Below are positions 7,681 through 17,475 of a stretch of DNA of 64,000 bases, in pieces. The position numbers and the translations under genes were made by a program. Source of the DNA: Deinococcus aquatilis DSM 23025 (GTDB lineage: Bacteria; Deinococcota; Deinococci; Deinococcales; Deinococcaceae). A model generated the notes under the pieces. It searched no databases. It saw only the letters and a list, made by a program, of their open reading frames with translations, and was not told where the DNA came from. Every line of letters starts with the position of its first letter. Within the stretch, counting starts at the first letter, position 1. Location: positions 102,462 to 166,461 of the forward strand of contig NZ_KB899698.1 in assembly GCF_000378445.1 (NCBI RefSeq), given 5' to 3'.

Positions 7681-8934
7681 CTACCTGACGGCCTGACACA
7701 ATTTATGAGAGAGAGCGAAATCTGAGCACCCAGCCGCCTTCCAAAGCGTCCACAGGGCTGACTTGCGATCTCTTGCGACGTCCGGGAGGCGTCGGATCGG
7801 CGCCCCCCTGGAGGTCAGCCGATTGAGTACTGCCAGCCCCCGGCTCAGCGCGAAGTGGACGCCGCGTAAACCAAGCTTCAAATAGCTCAGGGCGCGGTTC
7901 CAATGGGGATCAATGGTTCTGCGAACACCCTGCTGCACGATCTGGAGTCCTTCGGAGACGAGCAAGAGCGTGGCCACGGAGATCACCAGGATCAGGCGTT
8001 CGAGACTGGCGGCATCACGCAGTTTGGAGTCTTCCAGACCGAAGAGGCCGCTCTTGTCATCCAAGAATCCTTCCTCAATTTGGAAGCGCTCGCCGTACTC
8101 AGCAAACGTTGCAAGACTGGTGGGTTCATCGCTGACCACCTGCCACTGCTCTGGGCCGTCCCACGGACGGCCCAGAGCGACATGCACCGGCCCGAATCGG
8201 TGTCCAGTAAGGGTGACGTTGTGGAAGCAGCGCGTTTCGCGCGCTGCGAGTTTGATCTCGCCGATGGTGCACACCCGTTGCCCGTCTGGAGCGGCAAGAA
8301 TCAGGCTCGATTTGATGCGGATGCGGAAGTGCCAGCCACAGACCCGCAGCCATCCCATAAGGGCCGTGTCGCAAAAGCCCCGATCCGCTAGCAGCCGAAC
8401 ATCATGTCGCCCGAGGAAGTCCAGCAGACCTTTAGCTTCAGCCAGAAGGGGAAGAAGTTGCTCGGTACTCACCTGAGCGCTGGCGTGTTCGATGACACGG
8501 GAGACGAGCGGTACCGCTCGTCCCCGGTACAGCACGGCGATCCGAATGAGACAAAAGCGTTCAAACAGGACGCTGGTATCCAGTGCCAGCGTCAGGGGGT
8601 GCGGGCCCCAGTCGCGCAAGGCTCGGGTGATGAGTGGGCCATACACGCTGCCAGGGTCGATGGCTGGATTCTCCAGCCACCGTCGGCAGCGACGTTCGGT
8701 GCTCTGGGCGACTGTGGCCTGGGAGTGGATGTGCGGCAGCCAGGCGGGGATGGAAACGCTCTGGGACAGCACCAGGCCGCTGACCATCCACGCCAGTGTA
8801 CGGGTGTTGCGGACATCGTTCCAGAGGGCAGGGTGGAGGTGGGGCAGGATCGCTTGGTACAGTCGCGGGGCGTCCCCGGCGACATTTTCGGTCTTCACAA
8901 ACAGAAAGTGTCCCCTACCGGGACGCTTTCTCAT
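7681..8934 (-). CDS. IS4-family transposase
   Basis: A DDE transposase of about 417 aa. LALDTS holds the first catalytic Asp, LLADRGFCD the second, and [17 protein letters not shown] is the YREK signature of IS4 with the catalytic Glu. The start is taken at ATG 8934, the first inside the element; the open frame extends to 8988 in flanking DNA. The stop codon TAG (7681-7683) lies outside the element in the 10-bp target duplication, so the C-terminus depends on where the element lands. Confidence 0.88.
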   Translation of the reverse strand: MRKRPGRGHFLFVKTENVAGDAPRLYQAILPHLHPALWNDVRNTRTLAWMVSGLVLSQSVSIPAWLPHIHSQATVAQSTERRCRRWLENPAIDPGSVYGPLITRALRDWGPHPLTLALDTSVLFERFCLIRIAVLYRGRAVPLVSRVIEHASAQVSTEQLLPLLAEAKGLLDFLGRHDVRLLADRGFCDTALMGWLRVCGWHFRIRIKSSLILAAPDGQRVCTIGEIKLAARETRCFHNVTLTGHRFGPVHVALGRPWDGPEQWQVVSDEPTSLATFAEYGERFQIEEGFLDDKSGLFGLEDSKLRDAASLERLILVISVATLLLVSEGLQIVQQGVRRTIDPHWNRALSYLKLGLRGVHFALSRGLAVLNRLTSRGAPIRRLPDVARDRKSALWTLWKAAGCSDFALSHKLCQAVR

Positions 8935-8954
8935 ACTTTGTGTCAGGCCGTCAG
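7685..8954 (-). mobile_element. IS4-family insertion sequence, 1,270 bp
   Basis: Perfect 17-bp terminal inverted repeats (CTGACGGCCTGACACAA at 7685-7701, complement at 8938-8954) bound one transposase gene. The element is flanked by an exact 10-bp direct repeat, ATCCGACTAC, at 7675-7684 and 8955-8964. A target duplication of that size is typical of IS4. The perfect repeats indicate a recent insertion. The insertion point is the stop codon of the pilin-like gene at 8961, whose reading frame is preserved by the duplication. Confidence 0.93.
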
Positions 8955-8960
8955 ATCCGA

Positions 8961-11351
8961 CTACTCTTCTATGCAATTTGTTCGACAAGGGGGTGGCGGC
9001 GGAGGTGGGGGTGGGTCAGGCGTTTCAGTGGGTGGGGTTGGCTCAGAGGGCTCTCCACCCCATCCAGGTGGCAGGGGTGGGCCTTCTGGCGGTGTCCCCT
9101 CGGGTGGCGTGATGGGCTCCGAAGGATCCCGTGGCCCTGAACCTGACTCCGGGATCTCCGGCACATCGCAGCCTCTTGCTGCACAGGAGTCCGCATTCGG
9201 GTTAACCCCCCACGAGGTGGACCGTAACGCCTGATCGATATCACCATACTCGGGGTTGTAATTCTCCAAGTACTGTTCCAGCGTCATCGATCCCCGAGGC
9301 GTATCGATCACTGCATCTAAGGATGTATTTGCTGGATACCTTGTCCCACCAATCTCGACGGCGTCTCCGATGGTATCGCCGTCGATGCAGCGGAGGGCGC
9401 CGTCACTACAACCTTCTGGTGGTTCTGGGCGTTCTGGTGGCAGCCCACCTGTGGGTGGTGTTCCTCCTGGGGGCGTTGGGCCGCTAGGCCGGGTGTACGT
9501 GAAGCGTGCCCGTGTCGTCTGATCCGCGACGACCGTCATGGAGACCCCGCTTGGATCCGGGGTGACCGTCACTCCAGAATTCAGGACCAGGCTCGGTAGC
9601 CTTAACGTGTACGTGCCTACGGGGAAGTTGCTGAACGTGACTGTGCTGTCTGTCACGCGCAGCACTTCATCTCTGGGGCCGGAGAGGTTGGCGATCTGGT
9701 TGCGCGGTTCGCCGATTCCCGTGATGATGACTTCGATGTTGCCAACGCCGGGCGCACTCGGATTTGTGGGTGGGGTGCCGCCTGAGCCGGTGTAGACCAC
9801 GTTGACGGGGGTGGAGATGCCCGGTACGACTGTAATGGTGAGCGCGGGCGTGGTGTAGGTTGCGCTGCCCACGATGGCTGATGTGCTGGTCAAGTAATAC
9901 GTGCCAGGAATTAAGTTAGAGAGGGTGGTCTGCCCATTCTGACCGATGGTCGTTCCGTTGATCGGCCCCCGGTAGGTCAGGGTCGTTTGCACGCCTGTGG
10001 GCAGGCCGGAGACGTTCAGGGTCATGCCGCCTAAGGTGGGCGTGCGGGTGAAGGCGGCGTTGATGGTCGTGGTCTGGCCTTCGAGCACTGTGAACGTCAA
10101 CCCGGGCGCACTGTACGTACCATCCGTACCATTCACCGTACTGGGGGTCAAGGTGTAGGTGCCGACAGGCAGAGTCTTGATCTCCAGCAGTGCATTCCCG
10201 GTCGTGAAGGTTTGTCCGTACGGTCCGGCCAGGACGAGGTTACTGGTCATCCCGACGCCCAGGCCACTTACATTGATGTTCAGGTTCCCGCTGACTTGGG
10301 TGTAGCGGGCGAGCATCATGATCTGGCCCCACGGCGCGATTAAGCGCGTGGGACTGTTGCGGGCTTCGCCGCGGTACCGGATGCCGTTCACGATGACATC
10401 CCGGACCGTGATGGAGTACGTGCCGCGCACGACTTTCAGGTAGGCGCGGGTGCTGGTGGGGCGGTCGCCGTCCACGCTGGCGTCTGGGCCGTTTACGGTG
10501 ACGTCCGGGGTGGTGCCGCTGGGCAGGCCTTCGATCCCGACCGTGAGTTTCGAGCCGTTCTCGATGAGGGCAGCCAGCGTTTCACAGGGAATGAAGCTTT
10601 CGACGCGGCCGGGTTCGGCAGGCACGATGTCGGAGGCGTCAATGCGGGTGCTGACGTCCTTCATCTGAGGGACGAAGCCGGTGAGGGTGCCTTCTGGCAG
10701 ACGGCTGGCAGGTGCGCCGGGCGGGTTGAGTAAGAAACGGCCCGTGGGCGAGACGTAGGCATACGAGAACTGCAACCCAGTAGCGGCATCACTCATGACC
10801 TGCACGCGGTCACCATCCGTGCGGGTGAGCTTGGAGCCCTGGACGGTTAGCGACAAGAGTCGGGCGCGGTAGGCCTTGATCGCGACGTTGCTGGGCAGAC
10901 CAGGTGGGCAGGAGACCGTGACCGCTTCCCCGTTCACAGCGGTGGCCTTGACCACTTTGGCCTGGCCGGTGCCTGCGATGAGCAGGACGTAGCCGCCGGG
11001 TTCCACGCCGAGATTTGGGGCAAGGATGGTTTTACCGGTGAGCATGTCGTCCGTGAGTTTCAAGGTGCGGCCTGCGCCTTGCGTAAAGACGGCCTGCATG
11101 CTCGTGGCGTTGCCTTGGAGGAAGCCTGCGAAGGCGTCCTGTTTAAAGTCCGTCGTAATGGCGCGGGTGAGGGTGGTGACGGTCTGGACGGTGCGGGCGG
11201 TGTTGGTCTGGGCGACCGCGCTACCCGCCAGGCGGGGGAGGGCGAGGGCAATCAAGCCCATCAGCACCATGGCGATGGCGATAGCGACGAGGATCTCGAC
11301 CAGGGTGAGGCCTTGGTCACGGTGAGGAGGCGGGGTGCCGGATTGAGTCAT
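8961..11351 (-). CDS. Large PilW-like minor pilin with tandem beta-sandwich repeats, 796 aa
   Basis: A prepilin leader ending in G followed by [20 protein letters not shown] gives a class III cleavage site and pilin helix. After a pilin-like region of ~250 residues come at least three repeats of about 90 residues carrying V-x-GL-P-x-G, GP and L-P-V-GTYTL motifs, like carboxypeptidase-regulatory or adhesin domains. A Cys-containing domain and a Pro-rich tail of nine consecutive prolines follow. Such giant minor pilins can act as tip adhesins. ATG 11351 has GGAGG 8 nt upstream; the longer frame from 11411 has none. It is last in the operon, and the IS lies directly after its stop. Confidence 0.75.
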   Translation of the reverse strand: MTQSGTPPPHRDQGLTLVEILVAIAIAMVLMGLIALALPRLAGSAVAQTNTARTVQTVTTLTRAITTDFKQDAFAGFLQGNATSMQAVFTQGAGRTLKLTDDMLTGKTILAPNLGVEPGGYVLLIAGTGQAKVVKATAVNGEAVTVSCPPGLPSNVAIKAYRARLLSLTVQGSKLTRTDGDRVQVMSDAATGLQFSYAYVSPTGRFLLNPPGAPASRLPEGTLTGFVPQMKDVSTRIDASDIVPAEPGRVESFIPCETLAALIENGSKLTVGIEGLPSGTTPDVTVNGPDASVDGDRPTSTRAYLKVVRGTYSITVRDVIVNGIRYRGEARNSPTRLIAPWGQIMMLARYTQVSGNLNINVSGLGVGMTSNLVLAGPYGQTFTTGNALLEIKTLPVGTYTLTPSTVNGTDGTYSAPGLTFTVLEGQTTTINAAFTRTPTLGGMTLNVSGLPTGVQTTLTYRGPINGTTIGQNGQTTLSNLIPGTYYLTSTSAIVGSATYTTPALTITVVPGISTPVNVVYTGSGGTPPTNPSAPGVGNIEVIITGIGEPRNQIANLSGPRDEVLRVTDSTVTFSNFPVGTYTLRLPSLVLNSGVTVTPDPSGVSMTVVADQTTRARFTYTRPSGPTPPGGTPPTGGLPPERPEPPEGCSDGALRCIDGDTIGDAVEIGGTRYPANTSLDAVIDTPRGSMTLEQYLENYNPEYGDIDQALRSTSWGVNPNADSCAARGCDVPEIPESGSGPRDPSEPITPPEGTPPEGPPLPPGWGGEPSEPTPPTETPDPPPPPPPPPCRTNCIEE

Positions 11352-11400
11352 AGGAAACCTCCAAAGAGAGCGGGGAAGGCAGGGCAGGGCAATACTCAGG

Positions 11401-11787
11401 TCATGGGGCACCTCCTGGGGCGTTCACGAGGGCGGAGAGCGTGAAATCCAGGCTGGTGAGCGTGACGCGGTAGGTGGGGGGATCACTGGCAAGGGCGGTG
11501 ATCGTGCCGTTCAGGGCTGCGCTTTGTTCCTGGCGTACACCGCCCTCGGTAGCGAGCTGGGTGAGGTCAGTGGGGGTGAGCGTGCGGGTGCGGGTGTAGT
11601 CCGGGTGGCCGTTCTGGATCTGCTGACTGACGTTTTGAAGGGCAGTCGCGGCGGCGCTGGAGAGGTAGCCGCGAGCAACACTGGCGGCGCTTTGCTGGGT
11701 GACGAGCGTGAAGCCGAGGACGCCGAGCAGGAGGACGGCGGCCGCGAGCAATACCTCGACGATGGACAGGCCGGCTGTGCGGCGCAT
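11401..11787 (-). CDS. PilV-like minor pilin, 128 aa
   Basis: A short leader RRTAG is followed by LSIVEVLLAAAVLLLGVLGF, a class III prepilin cleavage site with the invariant Glu at +5, then a helical stem and small C-terminal domain. The ATG overlaps the upstream gene's stop as TGATG, so translation is coupled. It belongs to the four-gene minor pilin operon read from the promoter element at 12785. Such proteins prime pilus assembly in the inner membrane. Confidence 0.8.
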   Translation of the reverse strand: MRRTAGLSIVEVLLAAAVLLLGVLGFTLVTQQSAASVARGYLSSAAATALQNVSQQIQNGHPDYTRTRTLTPTDLTQLATEGGVRQEQSAALNGTITALASDPPTYRVTLTSLDFTLSALVNAPGGAP

Positions 11788-12389
11788 CAGCGCAAGTCCA
11801 CGGGTGGATCCGGGGTGGTGCCCGGGCCGACTGGGCCTTTCGGGGGTTTGACCGTGCCAGGGAGGGGGAATGTTGTGGGTTCCTCTGTTGGCTCAAAGGC
11901 GGTTGGGGGGGTCGGATTCGCTGGAGTGCTAGGGGTGGTCGCGACGGGTGGGGCGGCGGTGGTTCCGGCGGTTTCGGTGGGTTCTGGATCGCTGCACGCA
12001 CTCAGGCGGGCCGTGCCGTAGGGGGCCAAGCCCACGCGGGCGCACTGATCTGAAGCGCGCAGGATGAGGCTGCCGCTGGCGTCTCCTGTCGGGGTGACGG
12101 TGAGCTGGCCGGAGAGGGCGCTGCCTCGGAAGGTCAGAGGTGGCGTGTCCCCGCCCGTGCTGAGTACCTGTTCACCCTGCCCGGTGAGGGTGACGACCTG
12201 CCCGGTTTGCCTGGCTTGAGCATGAGCAGCTTCGACTTGCAGTGCCAGTTGGTTAGTAAATTGCCCCGCATCAAGCGGCTGGTCATACCGGGGGATCAGG
12301 AAGGCACTCGCGGTGATCAACGCGATCAGGATGCTGATGGTGATCAAGGCCTCGGTCAGGGTCACGCCCTGGATGGCTGCTTGCTTCAT
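11787..12389 (-). CDS. FimT/GspH-like minor pilin, 200 aa
   Basis: MKQAAIQG is followed by VTLTEALITISILIALITAS, a prepilin leader with Glu at +5. A globular part with two cysteines and a Pro/Thr-rich tail of ~60 residues follow. ATG 12389 overlaps the stop of the preceding pilin by ATGA; the longer open frame to 12491 runs inside that gene and is not used. FimT/GspH proteins are minor pilins, and some bind DNA during uptake, which would suit a plasmid carrying pilus genes and recD2. Confidence 0.78.
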   Translation of the reverse strand: MKQAAIQGVTLTEALITISILIALITASAFLIPRYDQPLDAGQFTNQLALQVEAAHAQARQTGQVVTLTGQGEQVLSTGGDTPPLTFRGSALSGQLTVTPTGDASGSLILRASDQCARVGLAPYGTARLSACSDPEPTETAGTTAAPPVATTPSTPANPTPPTAFEPTEEPTTFPLPGTVKPPKGPVGPGTTPDPPVDLR

Positions 12390-12775
12390 GGGACGGTCAC
12401 CGTCCCGCCGCTGTAGGTCACGGTGACGCGGTAGGTGCGGGCGGTACTCGGCTGGGCGGTGCAGGTACTGCCGTTCGGTGCGGCGTCCCATCCGTTGCCC
12501 GTGCTGCCACTCGTGAGACCAGAAGCGGTCAGGGTGGTGGCGGCCGTGCAGTTGAGTGTGCCGAGCGACGTGGCCGTGAGTTGAGGGTTGACCGCCAGAT
12601 GGGTGTTCAGGGCCGTGCGGACGGTTTGGGCGTGCAGGGTGGCGGCGGACTCGCTGGCTTTGCGCCTCGCCCCCGCGTAGGTGGGGATGAGGATGGCGGC
12701 CAGGACGATCACAATGGCGACGACGATCAACAGTTCGACCAGGGTGAAACCGGGGGGTGGGGCAAGAGGATGCAT
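12386..12775 (-). CDS. PilA/PilE-like prepilin, 129 aa
   Basis: A leader MHPLAPPPG precedes FTLVELLIVVAIVIVLAAIL, a textbook type IVa prepilin site and transmembrane stem; two cysteines in the C-terminal half can form the D-region loop. It is the first gene of the minor pilin operon and probably leaderless: ATG 12775 sits 9 bp from the shared promoter element and no Shine-Dalgarno is present. Confidence 0.85.
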   Translation of the reverse strand: MHPLAPPPGFTLVELLIVVAIVIVLAAILIPTYAGARRKASESAATLHAQTVRTALNTHLAVNPQLTATSLGTLNCTAATTLTASGLTSGSTGNGWDAAPNGSTCTAQPSTARTYRVTVTYSGGTVTVP

Positions 12776-12784
12776 ACGCTTACG

Positions 12785-12806
12785 GTGAGGGGGCTGGGGG
12801 TGACGC
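12785..12806 (-). promoter_or_regulatory. Shared 22-bp promoter element, copy 3
   Basis: Consensus copy (GCGTCACCCC then a C-rich stretch and CTCAC), 9 bp upstream of the prepilin ATG at 12775. Confidence 0.7.
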
Positions 12807-13008
12807 GAGTGTTGACCCCCCCCATCAGGGGTGCAGGCCCCGACTCAAAACGCGGTGTCCAGGACATCGTCCCAGTGCTGCACCAGGTGAGGGGCCCGAA
12901 CCGCTTGCCGAATGCCGACTATGGGCCAGTGCTGTTCCTGACGGGCGAAGTCATGCAAGGCCGGCCAGAGGGACATCAATATTGTTTCTGCCCTGAGCCG
13001 TAGCCCGG

Positions 13009-13464
13009 TCAGTGGAAGGGCCCAAAAACGTGGTGGTGAAGGACGCCCCTTGGGGTGACGTGCTGTGAGGCCACCCAAGGGGCAGCCACCGCTGGATGCG
13101 TGACGCCTGCGAGCTGCAGTGGGCCAGGAGGCCCGTCATACAGAAAAGTGTCCATGAAAGCCAGATCCACTTGAGCGTGAATGACTTTCAGCTCAGGCAT
13201 CCCATAGCCTGCCGCGCAGGTTGGGCAGATGCCGAAATCAACGCCTGTGTACACCGTGACGGGTGAGGCAACTTGCGCTTGCAGGAACGCGGAGAGTTCA
13301 GACAGAGCTTCGCTGTTTCGCAGCCAATCTCGCCCGCGCTTGACCTGAACACCGTCTTGGAAGACCTCGACCAACATGGTGGCGCAAGTCGGGCAACGTA
13401 ACGGGTGCGGCACACGGAAACAGTGCAAGGACAGGGCACGAACGGGTGAAGAAGGAAGCGGCAT
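13009..13464 (-). CDS. Zinc-ribbon-like hypothetical protein, 151 aa
   Basis: Two CxxC pairs about 50 residues apart (LRCPTCATML and GICPTCAAGY) suggest one bound zinc ion. The rest is unrecognised. The open frame extends to 13524, but ATG 13464 is preferred because it lies exactly 9 bp from a copy of the shared promoter element, matching the leaderless pilus genes. It may belong to the same regulon. A 43-codon frame continues downstream (12845-12976) but is too weak to call. Confidence 0.6.
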   Translation of the reverse strand: MPLPSSPVRALSLHCFRVPHPLRCPTCATMLVEVFQDGVQVKRGRDWLRNSEALSELSAFLQAQVASPVTVYTGVDFGICPTCAAGYGMPELKVIHAQVDLAFMDTFLYDGPPGPLQLAGVTHPAVAAPWVASQHVTPRGVLHHHVFGPFH

Positions 13465-13473
13465 GCCTGTAGG

Positions 13474-13495
13474 GTGAGGGGGATTGGGGTGATGC
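13474..13495 (-). promoter_or_regulatory. Shared 22-bp promoter element, copy 4
   Basis: Variant starting GCATCACCCC and ending CTCAC, 9 bp upstream of ATG 13464. It differs from the commonest sequence at three or four positions. Confidence 0.6.
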
Positions 13496-13528
13496 GGGCG
13501 TCTCCAGCTCGGGTGAGGGGCCAAAAAA

Positions 13529-13616
13529 CAGTGCCCCGCAGGGCACTGGAAGGAACGTTGAACTTATGTCAATTCAAATTGAGTCTGTCTTAAAGCCCGT
13601 GTTCAGCACGGGCTTT
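13529..13616. terminator. Two hairpins in the 541-bp gap 13465-14005
   Basis: A perfect stem at 13529-13548 (CAGTGCCC/GGGCACTG, 4-nt loop) and a second at 13592-13616 (AAAGCCCGTG/CACGGGCTTT, 5-nt loop, followed by TT on the plus strand) look like terminators. Otherwise the gap 13496-14005 shows no convincing gene; the 62-codon frame at 13616-13804 has poor composition. Confidence 0.5.
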
Positions 13617-14005
13617 TGCTTATGCATAAAGCAGCCTGTCCTGGGGGTAATCCAGCTGAGCGTGTCCTCAATTCTGACTATCCTCTTGAGCTAAAGCGCT
13701 TTTGGCCGATGCACCCCTGGTGGCCCAACGGAACGAGGACCCAGCTTCAAGAATATTTCTTATATGGCGTGCGCGAAGTTGTCTCCGCTCCCAGGAGGCG
13801 CTGACTCGGCCTTACGCCTCCCTGTGCCCCAAGACTCGAGCCCCGTGCGGGGGCACTTCACCGGGCGGCACATGACCGAGATCGGTACGGCAGGCGCATG
13901 GGGGAATGAAGAGGAAAACGCTTGCATACCCGCACGTGAAGCCAACAGGCCTCTTGGCTTCACGCCCATGCTGGGGCTTTCACGCCAGGCCTGCTCCCCT
14001 CAGGG

Positions 14006-14902
14006 TCAGTCCTGGCCCACCCCTGATGTCGTGATCCCGAAGGTAAAGTCACCGGCGCCCCCGCTCAGCGCCAGATCCACGATCTCCAGGGTCCCGTGCG
14101 GCACGCTCCCGTCCAGGCGGCGGCGGATCACATTCCAGCCCCGGCGCAAGTCCAGATTCACGAACAGGTTGTACTGGGTGGCGTCCTGCAGGCGGGTCAC
14201 GGAGCTGAACACGCAGCGCAACTCCCCCCGCAGGCGCACGTTCCCGTCCGCGTGGATGAGGTAGCCGGTCTCCTCGCTGATGTCCCAGGTGTCGGTCAGC
14301 TTGACTGGCCAGACGTTCGCGAAGGCCGGCTGCGGGGAGAAGTCAGGTCGCGGATCTGAAGTTCCCGCCCGCATGTCCGTCACGCCTGGTGCCCTGGTCC
14401 GCGCCGCTGGGTTGCGGGTGACCGCGTCCACACGGGTGATCCGCACGCCCTCCTGACCGGGATCTACCTGCAGGGTGTTCACGGCACACGGCTCGAAGGC
14501 ATTGAACTCGCGCGCCCACTCCAGGGCAGTGAGTCGCTCGCTGCCTGCCAGGTCAGGGGCGGCAGGGAGGCGGACCTCAGCTCGCCCCGCCGCTGTGATG
14601 CGGCCCGCGTCAGGCAGCCGGAAGGCCGGCCCAGGCGAGAACTGGGTGAGCCGGGCCTCCAAGGAGATGGCCTGCCCCAGCGGGAACGCAGCGGAGGTCG
14701 CCCCTCCCAGGGTGCCCGCCTCACCCAGCCCGGCAGGCCGCAGGTCAGGCAGGGGCTTTGGGGTGCGGTCGATGGCTGCGATTAGGGTGGCCTCGTCCAC
14801 CGGTGGAGCGGGGGGAGGCGGAGTTGTGTCGCCCGGGCACGCCGTGAGCAGCAGGGTGCAGGAGAGCAGCGGCAGGGCCAGTCGGGCACGCGGGAGCTTC
14901 AT
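14006..14902 (-). CDS. Lipoprotein of unknown function, 298 aa
   Basis: A basic leader and hydrophobic stretch end in lipobox LLTAC (Cys about residue 22), followed by a Pro-rich linker and a ~260-residue domain with two further cysteines (EPCAVN, LRCVFS). I do not recognise the domain. ATG 14902 is used because the signal peptide starts there; the upstream open frame to 15082 is Arg/Gln-rich and unlike a protein. It stands alone, with 291 bp of apparently empty sequence upstream (14903-15193). Confidence 0.7.
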   Translation of the reverse strand: MKLPRARLALPLLSCTLLLTACPGDTTPPPPAPPVDEATLIAAIDRTPKPLPDLRPAGLGEAGTLGGATSAAFPLGQAISLEARLTQFSPGPAFRLPDAGRITAAGRAEVRLPAAPDLAGSERLTALEWAREFNAFEPCAVNTLQVDPGQEGVRITRVDAVTRNPAARTRAPGVTDMRAGTSDPRPDFSPQPAFANVWPVKLTDTWDISEETGYLIHADGNVRLRGELRCVFSSVTRLQDATQYNLFVNLDLRRGWNVIRRRLDGSVPHGTLEIVDLALSGGAGDFTFGITTSGVGQD

Positions 14903-15193
14903 CACTCTGAGTGTGCCACTTCCTTCCTGGGTGTGCCTCCTTATCTGAGCGCGGTGCGGGGGTTCAACCCCCAGCCCAACCTGAGCCCCTGTCGCTCGCC
15001 GCAAGCGGCAGGGGGAAGGCCGCTCCGGCCGCACCATCAGGACGTGAGCGGCAACTTCGCGGTCCTGCTGGCACTCTGGCACTCTCTACGTGCATGCACT
15101 TGTGGCGTCTAGGGTCTGTGCAACTCGACATGAGGAGAGCCGCCTGAGGCAGGATGAGGGTGGCCAGCCAGGAGCGCTTATCCTTGCTCCACC

Positions 15194-15742
15194 ATGACGT
15201 TCAAACTGCCCCCACTGGGCTCTGAGCAACGCGAAAGGCTGATGCTGGCCCTCCACGCCACCCGCGACGAGATCGAACAGGCCCTGGCGTTGCTGGGTCA
15301 GGCTGGCAACGCTGTGGCGGCGTTGGATCTGGTGGCGAAGGCGATCGCTCCGGCCCTGAAGGCGCACGACGCCTTGCTGGAGCAGATCAATGATCCAATC
15401 GGTCCACCACCGCTGGATGAAGACGCGGAGGCACACTTGCAGCAGGACGCGCGCGCGCTGCAAGAATGCGCCGAAGCGATCCTGGCAACTGTCGGGGATC
15501 CGGCGGCGCTGGACGCCGCGCGCCGCGGGCATCTGCCGATGCACGACTGGGTGGAAACGGCGTTCGTGGCCACCATCAACCTGCGGGATTTCACGTGGCC
15601 CACCTGGCCACGGGTCGAGCGTGCACACCTGGCCCTTGGTTACGAGGTGGTTGCTGCCAAGCGGTACGTGCTGTACGGAGAAAATCGGTTTGGCGCGGTG
15701 GAGTTGCCCGCAGATATGCACAAGTTTCCGCAGCGGCCGTGA
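15194..15742 (+). CDS. Hypothetical helical protein, 182 aa
   Basis: The protein is mostly alpha-helical and acidic, without signal peptide or membrane segment. The C-terminal third (LRDFTWPTWPRVERAHLALG) has conserved-looking Trp and Arg positions, but I recognise no family. It is divergent from the lipoprotein gene and convergent with the ATPase gene; no operon partner is evident. Confidence 0.55.
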   Translation: MTFKLPPLGSEQRERLMLALHATRDEIEQALALLGQAGNAVAALDLVAKAIAPALKAHDALLEQINDPIGPPPLDEDAEAHLQQDARALQECAEAILATVGDPAALDAARRGHLPMHDWVETAFVATINLRDFTWPTWPRVERAHLALGYEVVAAKRYVLYGENRFGAVELPADMHKFPQRP

Positions 15743-15813
15743 CAGGCTGCTCCACCGCCAGATCGAGTGGCAGACGCCCAACGAAAGCAGCGGCCAGGAA
15801 GCTCGCTGCACCC

Positions 15814-17256
15814 TCACCAAGACGTCCGGTATAGCTCAGCCAGATCAATCAGGCGGGTGTGTTCCATAGGGACAGCCCTGAACTCCTTCTGGAAGCCAGC
15901 ACGGCTAAAGACCAGCCACTGGCGCACCGAGGCTTCGCCCAGCAGCTTCTTGGCATTTTCCTGCAACTGCTGCAACGCGCGCCCACCCTGGGGCGGGGCC
16001 GTCCACTGGCACTCCCCAAGTAACCAGCTGACTTGCTGGCCCCGGCCCAGGCGGCAGGCCACGTCAATCTCCGCGTCGTGCTCACCCTTCCCCTGCAGCA
16101 GCTGGCCGACCTCACCGTGCTCCCCTTCCCAAAAGTCATCCAAATGCAGTGCAGTCCAATGGCGACAGATGTCCTCGAAGGTTCCTGGCGCTGCATTCTT
16201 GTCCGTATTGATGCCGGGCGCGACCAGCTGATCCCAGGCCCCCTTACCACCGCGGATCTTCAGGGCGCTCAGGTGAGGCAGCGCGTACCGAAACCAGCTC
16301 GCGATGAAGGGATCGGCCAGGCTGTAGCGCTGATGGCGGGTCTTGGGCGTGGCATGCGCCGAGCGGATGTGGCGCACCAAGCCCAACTCTTCGAGACGCC
16401 CCAGGTATTTCTGTAAGCTGCTGGCGTGAATGCCCGCGGCGCTGATAATCTCGCCCGCTTTGCTGTGGCCTCTGGCCATCGCCCTCAGAATGGACGCGTA
16501 GATGCGCGGTTCGTTCAGTTCGTCACTCAGCAGCCAGTGGGCCTCTTCATGCAGCGGGCCATCCGGGTCGAGAACCAGCCGCTCGTAGTTCTCCCCGACA
16601 CTCAGCTGGTCCTGAAGTTGGCCCAAATACTGGGGCATGCCGCCGAAGACGGTGCGGGCCTGGACGAGTTGTTCGGGCGTCCAGGCCGGCGTGAACTGGG
16701 CGCTTTCCAAGTAATCGAAGGGCCGCAGCACCAGATTGAGCGCACTGCGGCCATGCAGTGGGGCGCTGCGTTCCAGCAGCGCTTCCATGGGGCGGAGAGA
16801 GCTGCCGCATAAGACCAGCTTCAAGGGCTGATCCAGCCGTTCAATCCGGCCCAGGGCTTCTTGCAGCACCGATTCGAGGGTGGAGTCACCGCGGCTGAGG
16901 TGGGGAAATTCGTCGATGACCACGGTGAGGCGTCCCAGTTCGGTGGCGGCTTGACCCAGCGCCAGAATCAGCGAACGCCAGTTCTGCGCGTGCCTGATGT
17001 CGCTGGCACTTCCCGGCTGCACCAGGGGGGTGAGCGCCCCGGTCATGTCGTCGTGGAAACGCGCATAGTTGTTCTCTGGCGTCAGCTGGGCGGCCTGATG
17101 GTAGGCACTCTGACCGGGTTCGAGACTGTGCAGCAGCAGGGTGCTCTTGCCCACACGGCGCCGGCCACGCACGGTCGCCAAAGGCGTGCCCTCAGAGGCG
17201 TAAAAAGCCTGGAGCGCACCCAGTTCGCGCTGGCGGCCAATGAAGCGGGGAGACAT
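15814..17256 (-). CDS. AAA-type ATPase with C-terminal DUF234-like domain
   Basis: A 480-aa P-loop ATPase: Walker A GRRRVGKST at about residues 31-39, Walker B LTVVIDEFPHL near 130, and sensor-like LVLCGSS. The C-terminal half contains a winged-helix segment (GEIISAAGIHASSLQKYLGR) and a restriction-like fold region, the architecture of ATPase_2/DUF234 proteins. These are common on mobile DNA, and their function is unknown. It is separated from the DISARM operon by a terminator, so shared function is uncertain. Upstream (17257-17290) is a cluster of GTAC/GATACTT repeats that may be an autoregulatory operator. Confidence 0.75.
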   Translation of the reverse strand: MSPRFIGRQRELGALQAFYASEGTPLATVRGRRRVGKSTLLLHSLEPGQSAYHQAAQLTPENNYARFHDDMTGALTPLVQPGSASDIRHAQNWRSLILALGQAATELGRLTVVIDEFPHLSRGDSTLESVLQEALGRIERLDQPLKLVLCGSSLRPMEALLERSAPLHGRSALNLVLRPFDYLESAQFTPAWTPEQLVQARTVFGGMPQYLGQLQDQLSVGENYERLVLDPDGPLHEEAHWLLSDELNEPRIYASILRAMARGHSKAGEIISAAGIHASSLQKYLGRLEELGLVRHIRSAHATPKTRHQRYSLADPFIASWFRYALPHLSALKIRGGKGAWDQLVAPGINTDKNAAPGTFEDICRHWTALHLDDFWEGEHGEVGQLLQGKGEHDAEIDVACRLGRGQQVSWLLGECQWTAPPQGGRALQQLQENAKKLLGEASVRQWLVFSRAGFQKEFRAVPMEHTRLIDLAELYRTSW

Positions 17257-17415
17257 ACTTCAAAGTACGATACTTCTGAGTACCGTATATTAACCGAATC
17301 GCTTGGAGGGTATCCGCATCCTGCGCTTTTCAAGACGTTAAAAGCGATCTCTTTGGGCCGCTCTGCTTGTTGCCAGCCGCTGGGTAGCCCCTAGGGGCAG
17401 ACTTCAAGAGCCGAA

Positions 17416-17446
17416 AAAGCCCGACCTTGGACACGGGTCGAGCTTT
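17416..17446 (-). terminator. Terminator of the DISARM operon
   Basis: AAAGC-C-CGACC pairs with GGTCG-A-GCTTT around an 8-nt loop. In the minus direction the stem is followed by TTTTT, 30 bp past the drmC stop. Confidence 0.7.
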
Positions 17447-17475
17447 AGGCAGGGTGGGCTTACCGCTGGCCGGAA

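Noticed and set aside
15814..17256. DUF234-type ATPase as a DISARM component
   Set aside because: A terminator separates it from drmC, it has its own upstream region, and such ATPases are not known DISARM parts. It is only a neighbour.
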